Shown: positions 45,382-55,647 of the stretch, piece by piece
Layout: each line of letters begins with the position of its first letter
How positions within the stretch are numbered: position 1 is the first letter of the stretch
From: Planctomycetota bacterium
GTDB lineage: Bacteria; Planctomycetota; JAJSAM01; JAJVHW01
DNA length: 64,000 nucleotides
Assembly (NCBI GenBank): GCA_024280885.1
Contig: JAJRPF010000047.1
Coordinates: 1 to 64,000, forward strand
Direction of reading: 5' to 3'
Program-made: the position numbers and the translations under genes
Notes under the pieces: generated by a model
The model's database searches: none
What the model was told of the DNA's origin: nothing
What the model saw: the letters and a program-made list of their open reading frames with translations, nothing else

Positions 45382-46847
45382 CGCTCCTCCTCCGTGTTCG
45401 TCTCATCCTCTGGGAGTGCGCCTGCATCGGTGCCCGTACCTGTGGGCGTGGCTGCCAGCGCATCGAAGGGCTGACCGATGGCGCGCTCCAGTTGTGCGAT
45501 GGCGCGACCGTGATCAGCGCGCGCGCGCGCTGAAGCGAGGCGGAAGTTGTGGTACACCGCGATGGTCTCCAGCACGCCGCCAAGCGTCCCCTTGCCGTTC
45601 GCGAGGAGATCCTCGGCCGTGCGCGCGGCGATGGCTGCCCGTGGCACGAGAACTTCGGCGTAGAGGCGATGCAGACGATCGGCGTTGCCGACCTGGAACC
45701 ATGCCCGCGCCACTCGGTCTCGGGTCCGCTGGATTGCGTCGAGGCGTTCGAGTGCCGCCGCGCGCTCGAGAGAACGCGAGCGCCGGATGATGGCAGCGTC
45801 CTTCTGCACCCAGATAGGCAACGTCAGTCCGAACTGCAGGATGAGCGGGTCGTCGCCGTTCCCAGAAGGGTCCACCCCCAGCGAGGAAGGCAGGCGACTG
45901 GTGCTGACTTTCGTCACGCCGACCGACATGTCGGGAATGTGGACCTGACCGGCGAGCGAGGCCCTGAGACGCGCTGTCTCGAGAGCGAGACCGGCCTCGC
46001 GCAACTCCTGATTGTGGCCCTCGGCGATCGTGAGCAGTTCCGCGACCGACGACTGCACGTCGGGCAGCATGTCGGTTACGGGCGTGCCGATCGGCGTCTC
46101 TGGCGGCAGGTCGAGCAGCGAGCGCATGCGTTGCGCCTCGACGAAGCGCAACTCGGCGAGGATCACGCGGTCGTTCTCGAGCTGTGCGCGTTGCGTATCG
46201 GCGCGGAAGAGTTCCGAGACCAGCGAACTCGTTTCGCCGGCTGCTGCGGCGGTGGTGTAGCGCTCGAGGACGGCACCGATGTCGCCCGTGATCGCGATCG
46301 CCTCGTCGATGTAGGCGATCTCGTGGGCGACGCGGACGACTTCGACGAGGACGTCGCGGGTCATGCGTTCGTAGACGATGCGCATGCGTTGTGCGTCGCT
46401 GTCGGCGATGTCGGTCTGCGTACTGAGCTTCGTCGGGAACGGGATCTTCTGCTGGACGCCGACCGACCATTGCTGCGATCCGACGCGGGTCTCGACCTCG
46501 GTCTCGTACCACCCGATCATCACAGTCGGGTTGGGCAGCCAGCCTTCGATCGCCACGCTCTCGCCCGCAGCTCTCGCGCGAGCCTCTGCCGCCTGGATGA
46601 CGGGGCTGCGTTGCAGCGCGATCCGGAGCAGATCGGCCAACCTGGGCGCTTGCGAGAGATCCGGGATCGGCTCGGGTTCGTGGCCCGGACCGTCCTGGCT
46701 CTCTGCTCCCACAAGGGTACCGGTGCTCTCCGGGGGCCCGGATGCCGGAACGTGTTTGAGCTCCGCCTTCTCTTGCGCACACGCGGCGAGCAGCGGGAGA
46801 AGGAGGAGCGACGGCAGAAGCGTGCGGCGGACTAAAGCGGTGTGCAT
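45378..46847 (-). CDS. TolC-like outer-membrane efflux lipoprotein, first copy
   Basis: ATG 46847 (MHTALVRRTLLPSLLLLPLLAACAQ) gives a lipobox LLAAC and 489 aa. The 62 residues upstream in the track are shadow. The efflux-helix repeats are clear (LADLLRIALQRSPVIQAAEARARAAGESV; YTTAAAAGETSSLVSELFRADTQRAQLENDRVIL; TRDRVARAWFQVGNADRLHRLYAEVLVPRAAIAARTAEDLL). As first gene of the efflux operon it carries the candidate sigma-54 promoter at 46862-46876 only a few bases upstream, so the mRNA might be nearly leaderless, or the start lies slightly downstream. Confidence 0.9.
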   Translation of the reverse strand: MHTALVRRTLLPSLLLLPLLAACAQEKAELKHVPASGPPESTGTLVGAESQDGPGHEPEPIPDLSQAPRLADLLRIALQRSPVIQAAEARARAAGESVAIEGWLPNPTVMIGWYETEVETRVGSQQWSVGVQQKIPFPTKLSTQTDIADSDAQRMRIVYERMTRDVLVEVVRVAHEIAYIDEAIAITGDIGAVLERYTTAAAAGETSSLVSELFRADTQRAQLENDRVILAELRFVEAQRMRSLLDLPPETPIGTPVTDMLPDVQSSVAELLTIAEGHNQELREAGLALETARLRASLAGQVHIPDMSVGVTKVSTSRLPSSLGVDPSGNGDDPLILQFGLTLPIWVQKDAAIIRRSRSLERAAALERLDAIQRTRDRVARAWFQVGNADRLHRLYAEVLVPRAAIAARTAEDLLANGKGTLGGVLETIAVYHNFRLASARARADHGRAIAQLERAIGQPFDALAATPTGTGTDAGALPEDETNTEEER

Positions 46848-46861
46848 CGGGGATCTCCATC

Positions 46862-46876
46862 GCATGGCGCGTGCCA
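46862..46876 (-). promoter_or_regulatory. candidate sigma-54 promoter of the Cus/TolC operon
   Basis: On the minus strand TGGCACGCGCCATGC: the -24 block TGGCACG is exact and the -12 block ATGC differs at one base, with correct spacing. The predicted start point near 46850 lies only about 3 nt from the annotated ATG, which is unusual. Confidence 0.6.
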
Positions 46877-47120
46877 GCGAGCGTGTCACCCTAGGCGCGC
46901 GGCCGGAAAACCCCGCGGCACCTGTGACCGTGCGGCATGCCGGTCGCCGTGCGGCGCACCCCACCGCGCCAGGGCAGGCCGTCTGCCGCGGCTGCCAGGC
47001 TCGGAGACTCCCCCGAGTCGAGGCGCCTGTCACCCACTACAGCCGTCCCAGCCGGACACGTCCGGCATCCACAGGGGTTTCCGGCCGCACCCCTAGCGCG
47101 CTGCGGTCGAGGCGGCTATC

Positions 47121-47166
47121 TGTCGGATATCGGACAACCCGGAGCCTAGGTGCCGGATATCCCACA
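47121..47166 (-). promoter_or_regulatory. paired operator/enhancer-like sites, TGTCGGATATCGGACA family
   Basis: TGTCGGATATCGGACA (47121-47136, near-palindromic) and TGCCGGATATCCCACA (47151-47166) are 30 bp apart centre to centre, about three turns. They lie about 250 bp upstream of the sigma-54 candidate and directly after the sensor kinase gene, a common enhancer distance. Confidence 0.65.
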
Positions 47167-47173
47167 CCGTCGT

Positions 47174-48271
47174 TCAGGCCTCCGGGAGGACAACGCGAAA
47201 CGTCGAACCCGAGGCTCCCGTCGAAGCGACTTCGAGGCTGCCGCGCATGCTCGTCGCCAGTCGAACCGCGACCGCCAGTCCAAGGCCTGTGCCCTCGCTA
47301 CGACCGGTCACGTACGCGTCGAAGAGCGAGTCTCTCATTTCCGTGGGGACGCCGGGACCGCGGTCCTCGACATCCACGACGACGCGCTCCGTCTCGATCC
47401 GCGCGCTCACGCGGATCAGACCGCCGTCGGATTGCACTTGCACGGCGTTGAGCATCAGATTGAGCAGGATCTGGCGTAACAGCGATTCGTCGGCGCGCAC
47501 CACCACGTCGGGCGCGACGGCGTTCTCGCACACGATCTCTCGTCGCTTCGCTTCGGGGCGCAGGAGCAGGAAGACGGCCGCGGTGAGATCGTGGAGCGCG
47601 ACGGAGGAGACGTCTGGCTTCGGGGGCCTTGCGAACTCCAGGAAATTGGCGACGACGCTATCCAATCGAGCCACTTCCGATTCGAGGAGCGCACCGAATT
47701 CCTCGGCCACCTCGCGCGGAGAGTCCTCGCGGCGCAAGACCTCGGCGGCACCCTGGATGCCGCTCAGAGGATTGCGGATTTCGTGTGCCATCCCGGCAGC
47801 GAGCTCGCCCATCGCGCGCAGGCGCTCCCCGCGTCGGAGCGTCTCTTCGGCACGCAGGAGAGCGCGCGCGTTCGTCTCGAGGTCGCGGGAGTGACGCCGT
47901 GCCTGTGCGAGAGCGTTGGCGCTGCGCTGCGAGAGGACGGATGTCACGGCTGTGACGACGTTGTAGAGCACGATATCGCCCACCCAGAGCGTGTTGTGTG
48001 CGTGTCCCGATAGGCCGCCGAAGAGATGCCAGAAGTAGACGACGCTGGTCAGCGCGCTCCACGTCAACGCGGGCCGTGGCGGGAACCACAATCCGGCGAG
48101 AATGAGCGGCACAAAGGTTGCCTTGAAGAGCAGGTCGTGCACGGCTACGGCGTGCACGTCGGTGGCGAAGTGGAACGCCGTCAACGTCGCGATCATGATG
48201 GCGATGATCGCGTGATGCCGCGCGTCGGAGCGGCGCTGGAGTACTCCGGACGCGTGCGCCTCGTCCGTCAC
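47174..48271 (-). CDS. sensor histidine kinase of the metal-island two-component system
   Basis: This 365-aa protein starts at GTG 48271, overlapping the regulator stop (GTGA). Four or so membrane helices fill residues 20-115, with short periplasmic loops bearing His residues (HFATDVHAVAVHDL, HLFGGLSGHAHNTLW). The kinase core has H (AGMAHEIRNPLSGIQGAAE, near 160), N (RQILLNLMLNAVQVQ), G1 (VEDRGPGVPTEM) and G2 (SEGTGLGLAVAV). It is simpler than the other kinases and has no PAS domain. Together with its regulator it resembles ZraS/ZraR-type metal sensing, which is sigma-54 dependent. Confidence 0.92.
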   Translation of the reverse strand: MTDEAHASGVLQRRSDARHHAIIAIMIATLTAFHFATDVHAVAVHDLLFKATFVPLILAGLWFPPRPALTWSALTSVVYFWHLFGGLSGHAHNTLWVGDIVLYNVVTAVTSVLSQRSANALAQARRHSRDLETNARALLRAEETLRRGERLRAMGELAAGMAHEIRNPLSGIQGAAEVLRREDSPREVAEEFGALLESEVARLDSVVANFLEFARPPKPDVSSVALHDLTAAVFLLLRPEAKRREIVCENAVAPDVVVRADESLLRQILLNLMLNAVQVQSDGGLIRVSARIETERVVVDVEDRGPGVPTEMRDSLFDAYVTGRSEGTGLGLAVAVRLATSMRGSLEVASTGASGSTFRVVLPEA

Positions 48272-49683
48272 GGGGTCGCTTCTCCGCGCGACTCTGGCGG
48301 CACCTCGATCGTGTACTTCTGCAGTCGATAGAGCAGCGCTTGGCGAGAGATGCCGAGGAGTCGCGCCGCGCGCGAACGGTTGCCGGATGTGTGATCGAGA
48401 GCGCGGAGGATCCAGCCGCGCTCGATGATCGCAAGGTCCACGCCGTCGTCCGGAAACGGACCGTCAGAGAGCACAGGCTGGGGGGCATTCTTCACGTCGT
48501 CTGGGAGGTCGGTCTCAGCCAGAACGTCGTCGGCACAGCCAAGTACCACCGCGCGCTCCATGACGTTTTCCAGCTCTCGGACGTTTCCGCGCCATGGGTA
48601 GCGACTGAGGATTGCCGCCGCCTCCGGAGTGATCCGGATCGGCCGCCCGGCCGCCTTCGCAGCGAAGTGCTCGGCGAGGAGACCGACGTCGGCCCCACGC
48701 TCCCGCAGCGGTGGTAGACGCACAGGAACCACCGCGATCCGGTAGTAGAGATCGCTGCGGAAGTCGCCTTCGTCCATTGCGGCGACGAGGTTGCGATTGG
48801 TGGCGGCCACCACGCGAACGTCGATGGGGATCGTGGTCTCGGCGCCGACGCGACGGATCCGGCGATCGGTCAGGACACGCAGGAGTGTGACCTGCGCCGC
48901 GGGCGGGATCTCGCCGATCTCGTCGAGGAAGAGCGTGCCTCCATCGGCTTGCTCGAAGTATCCGCGATGTACGCGTCCGGCGCCGGTGAACGCGCCCTTC
49001 TCATGCCCGAAGAGTTCGGACTCGAGCAATTCGCTCGGGATCGCGCCGCAGTTGACGGGCACGAGCGGCCCTGCCGAACGGTGGCCTTCGAAGTGGAGCG
49101 CGCGCGCCACGAGTTCCTTGCCGGTGCCGCTCTCGCCTTCGATCAGGACGGTGGCGTCCACGTCCTTCAGGCGGTCCATCGTCGCGAAGACGGATCGGAT
49201 CGCCGTGCTCTCGCCGATGATCCCCGCGAACGTGTGGCGGGTCTTCAGCGTCGCGCGTAGAGCGCGGTTCTCACGCGTGAGTGCCGCGCGGTCGAGCTCC
49301 TTGGCGACCACGACCAGCATCTCGTCCCACGACACCGGCTTCGTGACGTAATCGGCGACGCCCTGGCGCATGGCATCGACGGCGCTTCGGACTGTGCCGT
49401 GGCCGGTCATCACGATCACCGGCATGCCCGGCTCGCGACGGAGGATCTCGGTGACCAACTCTTCGCCGGAGACGCCGGGCATGCGCAGGTCGGTGATCAC
49501 GAGATCGGGCGCGATGCGGCCGAACGCTTCGAGCCCCGCGTCGCCATCGTCGGCGAGTTCGACATCGTAGCCAGCCTCGCGGAGGCGGAACTCCGCGATA
49601 CGTCGGAGGGTGGCGTCGTCCTCCACAACGAGGATCCGTCGCTGGAGCGGCTCGGGTTGGTCTTCCATTGCAGCCGCCATCAT
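48268..49683 (-). CDS. sigma-54-dependent response regulator of the metal island
   Basis: This NtrC-family regulator is about 471 aa. The receiver starts [14 protein letters not shown], with Asp in [10 protein letters not shown] and VTKPV. The AAA+ domain has GESGTGKE and [12 protein letters not shown], the sigma-54 contact. The Fis-type helix-turn-helix is [24 protein letters not shown]. The start is uncertain: ATG at 49683, 49680 or 49668 (MEDQPEPL). It is transcribed with the kinase and lies next to the candidate sites at 49761. The neighbouring genes suggest it controls metal efflux. Confidence 0.93.
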   Translation of the reverse strand: MMAAAMEDQPEPLQRRILVVEDDATLRRIAEFRLREAGYDVELADDGDAGLEAFGRIAPDLVITDLRMPGVSGEELVTEILRREPGMPVIVMTGHGTVRSAVDAMRQGVADYVTKPVSWDEMLVVVAKELDRAALTRENRALRATLKTRHTFAGIIGESTAIRSVFATMDRLKDVDATVLIEGESGTGKELVARALHFEGHRSAGPLVPVNCGAIPSELLESELFGHEKGAFTGAGRVHRGYFEQADGGTLFLDEIGEIPPAAQVTLLRVLTDRRIRRVGAETTIPIDVRVVAATNRNLVAAMDEGDFRSDLYYRIAVVPVRLPPLRERGADVGLLAEHFAAKAAGRPIRITPEAAAILSRYPWRGNVRELENVMERAVVLGCADDVLAETDLPDDVKNAPQPVLSDGPFPDDGVDLAIIERGWILRALDHTSGNRSRAARLLGISRQALLYRLQKYTIEVPPESRGEATP

Positions 49684-49760
49684 GGGCACGCGGCGCACGG
49701 ATCACAACTTCACGACCGGTTCGTGCTCCGGCTGCGCCCGGTGTGCGCCGATCAGGAGCC

Positions 49761-49797
49761 TGTCTCATATCGGGCAGCCGCTGTGGCATTACCGACA
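49761..49797 (+). promoter_or_regulatory. paired operator/enhancer-like sites upstream of the Ser/Thr kinase
   Basis: TGTCTCATATCGGGCA (49761-49776) matches the motif family well. TGTGGCATTACCGACA (49782-49797) is a weaker copy, 21 bp on. They precede the -24/-12 candidate by about 108 bp, and lie between the regulator gene (minus) and the kinase gene (plus). Confidence 0.55.
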
Positions 49798-49882
49798 GCA
49801 CGCGTCCAGCGACGGCGTGCTCGACACCGCGCGTGCGCCGATGTCGAGCGCGGCGCGCTTGCGACGCGCCGCGGCTACCGCT

Positions 49883-49897
49883 CGGCACGGATCTTGC
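49883..49897 (+). promoter_or_regulatory. candidate sigma-54 promoter of the Ser/Thr kinase gene
   Basis: CGGCACGGATCTTGC matches TGGCACG-N4-TTGC at all but the first base, with exact spacing. The start point would be near 49909, 51 nt before the ATG at 49960. Confidence 0.72.
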
Positions 49898-49959
49898 CAC
49901 AGAACTCCGCGCGCGCAGTCCCGCGGCACCCATGCCCCAGATCCTGTGTGCAACGCACC

Positions 49960-51903
49960 ATGTCCAATACCGACGTCCCCGACTTGATCGCCGCTTGTGT
50001 TGCGGAGTACCAGGAGCTCGTCGATTCCGGTAGCCGCCCGGCGCTCGATACGTATCGCCCGCGCCTTGGTCAGGCGTATCCAGAGTTCCTGGTGGCGTTG
50101 ACGGCGACCTCGGACGACGCGGTCGCGGCACTGCCGGGCCCCGACGAGTCGTTCCCGCTGACGTTCGGGCCCTTCATGCTTCTCGAGCGTCTCGGCGCCG
50201 GAGGGATGGGGGTCGTCTACGACGCCCTGCACCGCACGCTGGGTCGGCGCGTCGCGGTGAAGGTCCTTCACACGGAGACGGCGAACGACCCGATCGCGCG
50301 TGAGCGCTTCAAGCGCGAGTCGCGGGCCTGCGTTCGCGTCCGCCATCCGAGCATCGTCGAGATCTACGATGCGGGCGAGGTGAACGGGCGCGCGTACTAC
50401 TCGATGGAACTCCTCGAGGGGGCGCCGCTCGACCGCCTCACAGCCGAAGAACAGCCGTCCGTGACGGAGATCCTCACAGGTTTCGCAGGCATCGCGGACG
50501 CGCTCGAGACATTGCACCACGAGGGCGTCGTCCATCGCGACGTCAAGCCGGGCAATATCATTCTGCGTGACGATGGCTCGATGGTGCTCGCCGACTTTGG
50601 CCTCGTGAAGGCGCTTGACACGCCCGGTCTCACGGCGGATGGACGCACGCTGGGAACGCCGCTCTACGCGAGTCCGGAGCAACTGCGCGGCGACAACGCG
50701 AGCATCGACGGTCGCTCGGACGTCTACGCCCTCGGCGCGACGATCTACCACGTCCTCTCCGGCAAGCCGCCTTTCGAGGCGAGCGACATCGGCGGTCTCT
50801 TTCGCAAGGTGATGAACGAACGCCCGGCCGCGTTGATCGGCAAGCGTGACGGCGTCCATGCGCCCTGCGAGCACGTCGTCTTGACCGCGCTCGAGAAGCG
50901 CCGCGAAGATCGCTACGCCACCGCCGCTGCGATGCGTGACGACCTGTTGGCAGTCGTCGCCGGCGACGCACCGCGCGGGCGTCCGGTGTCCGCGCTGAAG
51001 CGCGCGCTGCGAGCGGTCTGGAAGCAGAGGATCGCCGCGGCGGTGGTCGGAGCGGTCATCGCGGGCTTGGTATTCTGGAGCACCACCCGGCCCGCCACGT
51101 TGCGCGTGACCAGTTTTCCGCCCGCGCGCGTCGTTGTCGATGGCGCGGATCTCGGGCTGACGCCGCAGCTCCTCGAACTGTCGCCCGGGTCGCATCTCGT
51201 GCGTATCGGTCGGACCGGATTCGGGGCGTACGAGGAGACGATCGACCTCGCGGCGGGCAGCGACCGCGAGATCCACCAGGCGCTCGTCGTCGAGGACTCG
51301 GACGACTTCATGGCTCTCTGCTGCCTTGCCGATGCGCTCGGCATCAAGGTGACAAAGGCGCCCGAGTTGGGCGTCCCCGTGGCCGGGCGCGATGGCGCGG
51401 GGCCTTCCGGCGCCGTCTTGCTCCCCGCCGGCGATGTCCGGGCGGCGGATCTCGACGAATGGTCGATCGATGCACCCGGAGCAGGCGAGCAGCCGGGCCG
51501 CGTGGTGTTCTACCGTGGCGGCGACGTCGTCTCGAGTGCCCCGATCGTGCTGGCCGCCGGGCGCGCGCGCGGCGTGCTGCCGACGTCCGTCGCGCGTGGA
51601 CTCGCCCCAGGCGAGTCCGTCGAGTGGGGCTGGTTCCCCGACGACGGCGAGCCGGTCGAGACGAGTTTCGGAGTCGCGACGTTCGACATCGAAACCGAGC
51701 TCGCCCGGATCGAGAAGCAGCTCCGCGGCCAGCCGTCGTCGGTCGTCCGCCACTTGAAGGCCGAGGTCCTGCTCAGTCGCGGCCTCTATACGGCCGCGAT
51801 CCGCGAGGCCGTCGAGGTGCACGGCGATCCCGCATGTGAGGAGCGCGCGACCGAGATCCGGCGCCTGGCCACCGCGCGGCTCATCGACCTGTCACAGCGA
51901 TAG
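49960..51903 (+). CDS. eukaryote-like Ser/Thr protein kinase with PEGA-like domain
   Basis: ATG 49960 (MSNTDVPDLIAACVAEYQEL) gives 647 aa. The track ORF runs 187 codons upstream through non-coding DNA. The kinase domain is complete: GAGGMGVVY (P-loop), VAVKVL (Lys), HRDVKPGN (catalytic loop), DFGLVK and GTPLYASPEQL (activation and APE-like). One membrane helix near 363-380 (AAVVGAVIAGLVFWSTT) anchors it. A PEGA-like beta domain follows (LRVTSFPPARVVVDGADLGLTPQLL), then an extracytoplasmic region and a helical tail. It lies 60 bp upstream of a third two-component system on the same strand, so a phospho-signalling cascade is likely. Confidence 0.93.
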   Translation: MSNTDVPDLIAACVAEYQELVDSGSRPALDTYRPRLGQAYPEFLVALTATSDDAVAALPGPDESFPLTFGPFMLLERLGAGGMGVVYDALHRTLGRRVAVKVLHTETANDPIARERFKRESRACVRVRHPSIVEIYDAGEVNGRAYYSMELLEGAPLDRLTAEEQPSVTEILTGFAGIADALETLHHEGVVHRDVKPGNIILRDDGSMVLADFGLVKALDTPGLTADGRTLGTPLYASPEQLRGDNASIDGRSDVYALGATIYHVLSGKPPFEASDIGGLFRKVMNERPAALIGKRDGVHAPCEHVVLTALEKRREDRYATAAAMRDDLLAVVAGDAPRGRPVSALKRALRAVWKQRIAAAVVGAVIAGLVFWSTTRPATLRVTSFPPARVVVDGADLGLTPQLLELSPGSHLVRIGRTGFGAYEETIDLAAGSDREIHQALVVEDSDDFMALCCLADALGIKVTKAPELGVPVAGRDGAGPSGAVLLPAGDVRAADLDEWSIDAPGAGEQPGRVVFYRGGDVVSSAPIVLAAGRARGVLPTSVARGLAPGESVEWGWFPDDGEPVETSFGVATFDIETELARIEKQLRGQPSSVVRHLKAEVLLSRGLYTAAIREAVEVHGDPACEERATEIRRLATARLIDLSQR

Positions 51904-51963
51904 CGAGCTTCTGTCGGTACCCGGGCTCCGGACCGATTTGGCAATCGCGGATAGCTTGTCGGG

Positions 51964-53600
51964 ATGCTCAGGCGTGGATCTCGGGAGGGCGTCGCGCTAC
52001 TGCTCGCGGCAGTGGTGGTGGCGTACGCTGTCTTCGCGTGGCGGGGGGCCCAGGATCGGGCGCTCGACGCCGCCGAAGCGGAGGCGCGCGCTCTGCTCGA
52101 TGCCGTCGCGTCCGGAGTGGCGTCCAACCTCGCCGCCGCACGCGCGACGGAGGACCTTCTCGCGCAGCGGTTGGTCGATCTCGCAGCCGCGCTCGATCGA
52201 GGACTCGCGGAGCGACCTGGTCGCGAGGAACACTTCCTGGTGCGTTTCCGGCGTGAACATGGGTTGCGCGGAGTCGTCCTTCTCGATGACCGGCTCGCGG
52301 TGCGGGCGAGTGCGGGCGCGAGTGTGGCACCGGCCGGAGATGGCCCGTTCGGTCGTGACCGGCTCGGGCGCCTGGAAGCCGAGACCGTTGCCCGTCGCGT
52401 GCGCGCTGCGGGATTGGCGGAGCGCGAGGAACTCGTGCTCGGTTTCGGCGAGAGCCCGTTCGGGCAGCGCAGCGAGTACTTGGTGGCGCGGCGCGCCATT
52501 GCAACCGGCGGTTACGTCATTCTGCGGCAGGCGACGGCGGAACTCGAGGCATTCCGCGAACGAGCCGGCGTGGAGCGTCTGCTCCGTGACACGGCGGCGG
52601 GACCGGGCATTGCATACCTCGCCGTACAGCGGCGCGACGGCGAGGTGCTTACGTCTGCCGGCGCGCTGCCGTCGGGAGAACCGCATGAGGGCTCCGGGTG
52701 GACGACAATGGGTGACAGGCGCGTTCTCGACGTGGCCCTCGCGGCGCCGTGGGATGCGGACTCGCACTCCATTCTGCGCGTTGGAATTGACGGTACGCCG
52801 GTCGCGACGGTCATCTCGGAAACGCGCCGCGACGTCGTCGTCTTCACGCTGCTTGTGCTGGCAACGGGGGCGGGCGGCCTCTTCCTTCTCGCGCGCCGCG
52901 AGCGTCGTGCGTTCGCCCTCGAGGAGCGGTTGCGAAGGGCCGTCGAGGCGAAGGAGCGGTTCGCCGCGCTCGGGCGTCTGTCGTCCGGGGTGGCACACGA
53001 GATCCGGAGTCCTTTGAATGCACTCTCGATGGCGACACAGCGGCTGCGGCGAGAGATCGTGCTCGACGATCCAGCGGCGCGTGCGCACTTCGAGGGGCTG
53101 ACCGCCGCACTCCGCGCGGCCGTCGGTCGCGTCGACGCAACGGTCGAGGACTTCCTCTCGCTCGGGCGCGATCGCCGCCCTGCTGAGTTGCGCGCGCTGG
53201 AGATCGGCGATCTGGTGCGTGAGGCGATCGAGGGCGAGCGGAGTGACGCAGTGGCATCCGGGCCGAGCCTTCAGGTGACGGCCGATCGGGTCCTACTCGT
53301 GCGTGTGCTCGCCAACTTGCTCCGCAACGCCCGTGAGGTGGCACCTCCCGGTACGACGAACGTGACGTGGCGCACCGATGGTGACGGCGTCGTCCTGGAG
53401 GTGATCGATGGCGGTCCCGGCATACCTCCCGAGGAGCGCGAACGCGTCTTCGAACCGTTCCACACCGCCCGCCGTGGCGGCACTGGGCTGGGATTGACGA
53501 TTGCGAAGGAGGCGCTGGAGCGCATGGGCGGGAGCATCCGCATCGGCGACGCGCCCGATGGGGGCGCGCGCTTCACGTTGCGTCTGAACGCAGGAGGGGA

Positions 53601-53610
<10 letters not shown>
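51964..53610 (+). CDS. sensor histidine kinase of the third two-component system
   Basis: This 548-aa protein has an N-terminal helix ([17 protein letters not shown]), a periplasmic region of about 260 residues (CACHE-like in size, not confirmed), and a second helix near 290-310 ([20 protein letters not shown]). Kinase boxes are H ([19 protein letters not shown]), N ([17 protein letters not shown]), G1 ([16 protein letters not shown]) and G2 ([14 protein letters not shown]). The large periplasmic domain makes it the best candidate here for a soluble-ligand sensor. It overlaps its regulator (ATGA region) and follows the Ser/Thr kinase by 60 bp. Confidence 0.92.
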
Positions 53611-55034
<1,424 letters not shown>

Positions 55035-55047
55035 GCCTGCAATGTGA

Positions 55048-55062
55048 TGGCACGTCCTTCGC
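55048..55062 (+). promoter_or_regulatory. candidate sigma-54 promoter of the Gly-rich protein gene
   Basis: TGGCACGTCCTTCGC: exact -24, one -12 mismatch (TCGC for TTGC), correct spacing. The start point near 55074 gives a 55-nt leader before ATG 55129. Confidence 0.65.
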
Positions 55063-55128
55063 GCTCTCCATCCTCGGGCGGCAACGCTCATGGCCGAATG
55101 GGATCGCGCCGGTGAAGGAGAAGCAGAG

Positions 55129-55632
55129 ATGAAGATGAAGAAGAAGATCGTAACCGCCCTGGCGCTGACCGGAGTGGCGGTGCTCGTCCTGGCGTCCGCA
55201 CCGTCGCTCTTCGCCCGCGGTGGCGGTGGCGGTGCCATCGGCGGCGGCAATGGTGGTGGCGCAAGCGCCGGTGGGGCGACAGGCGGTGCGCCTTCGGTCC
55301 CGGCACCGGCGCGCGGCAACACGACCAAGGCGGGCTCGCAATCCGGCTCGAGTTCTGCGGCGCAGCGCCAGAACACGAACGCTGGCGCCGCGGCTGGCGC
55401 CATGGCCAATGGCGCGTTCACCGGCTGGCAGGCCGGCCAGAATGCTGCAGCCGCAAGACCTGGCGGCGGCGGAGCCGGTGGTGGAGGAGGAGCCGGCGGC
55501 GGCGGCGGAGCGGGCGGTGGTGGAGCGGGCGGTGGTGGAGCGGGCGGTGGTGGAGCGGGCGGTGGTGGAGCCGGTGGCGGCGGCGGCTCGGGTGCCGGCA
55601 ACGGTGGTGGCGCAGCGGGGGGCGGTCGCTGA
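55129..55632 (+). CDS. secreted glycine-rich repeat protein
   Basis: ATG 55129 (MKMKKKIVTALALTGVAVLVLASAPSLFARGG) has GGAG 8 bp upstream and a signal peptide. The ORF start at 55090 is less likely. The 167-aa product is largely Gly/Ala with runs of AGGGG from tandem 15-bp DNA repeats (55510-55569). A central Asn/Gln/Ser region (KAGSQSGSSSAAQRQNTNAGAAAG) may be the only non-repetitive part. Such proteins are often surface or matrix components. Its position directly after the third regulator and its own sigma-54 candidate suggest induced expression. The TPR gene starts 15 bp after its stop. Confidence 0.72.
   Translation: MKMKKKIVTALALTGVAVLVLASAPSLFARGGGGGAIGGGNGGGASAGGATGGAPSVPAPARGNTTKAGSQSGSSSAAQRQNTNAGAAAGAMANGAFTGWQAGQNAAAARPGGGGAGGGGGAGGGGGAGGGGAGGGGAGGGGAGGGGAGGGGGSGAGNGGGAAGGGR
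55510..55569 (+). repeat. 15-bp minisatellite in the Gly-rich gene (4 units)
   Basis: The unit GCGGGCGGTGGTGGA occurs four times in a row, coding for AGGGG repeats. Copy number is likely to vary between strains and could cause assembly errors. Confidence 0.9.
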
Positions 55633-55647
55633 CCGCCCGCGCGTGCC

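Larger units (their letters stand above)
46848..47173. other. control region of the Cus efflux operon
   Basis: This 326-bp region follows the sensor kinase gene and precedes the TolC-like gene on the minus strand. It holds a -24/-12 candidate close to the ATG and two TGTCGGATATCGGACA-family sites near the far end. Nothing else is recognised. Confidence 0.65.

Noticed and set aside
49730-49750. Sigma-54 promoter for the metal regulator gene on the minus strand (GGCGCACACCGGGC)
   Set aside because: GG-N10-GC spacing is present but both blocks match poorly, so it is likely chance in GC-rich DNA.
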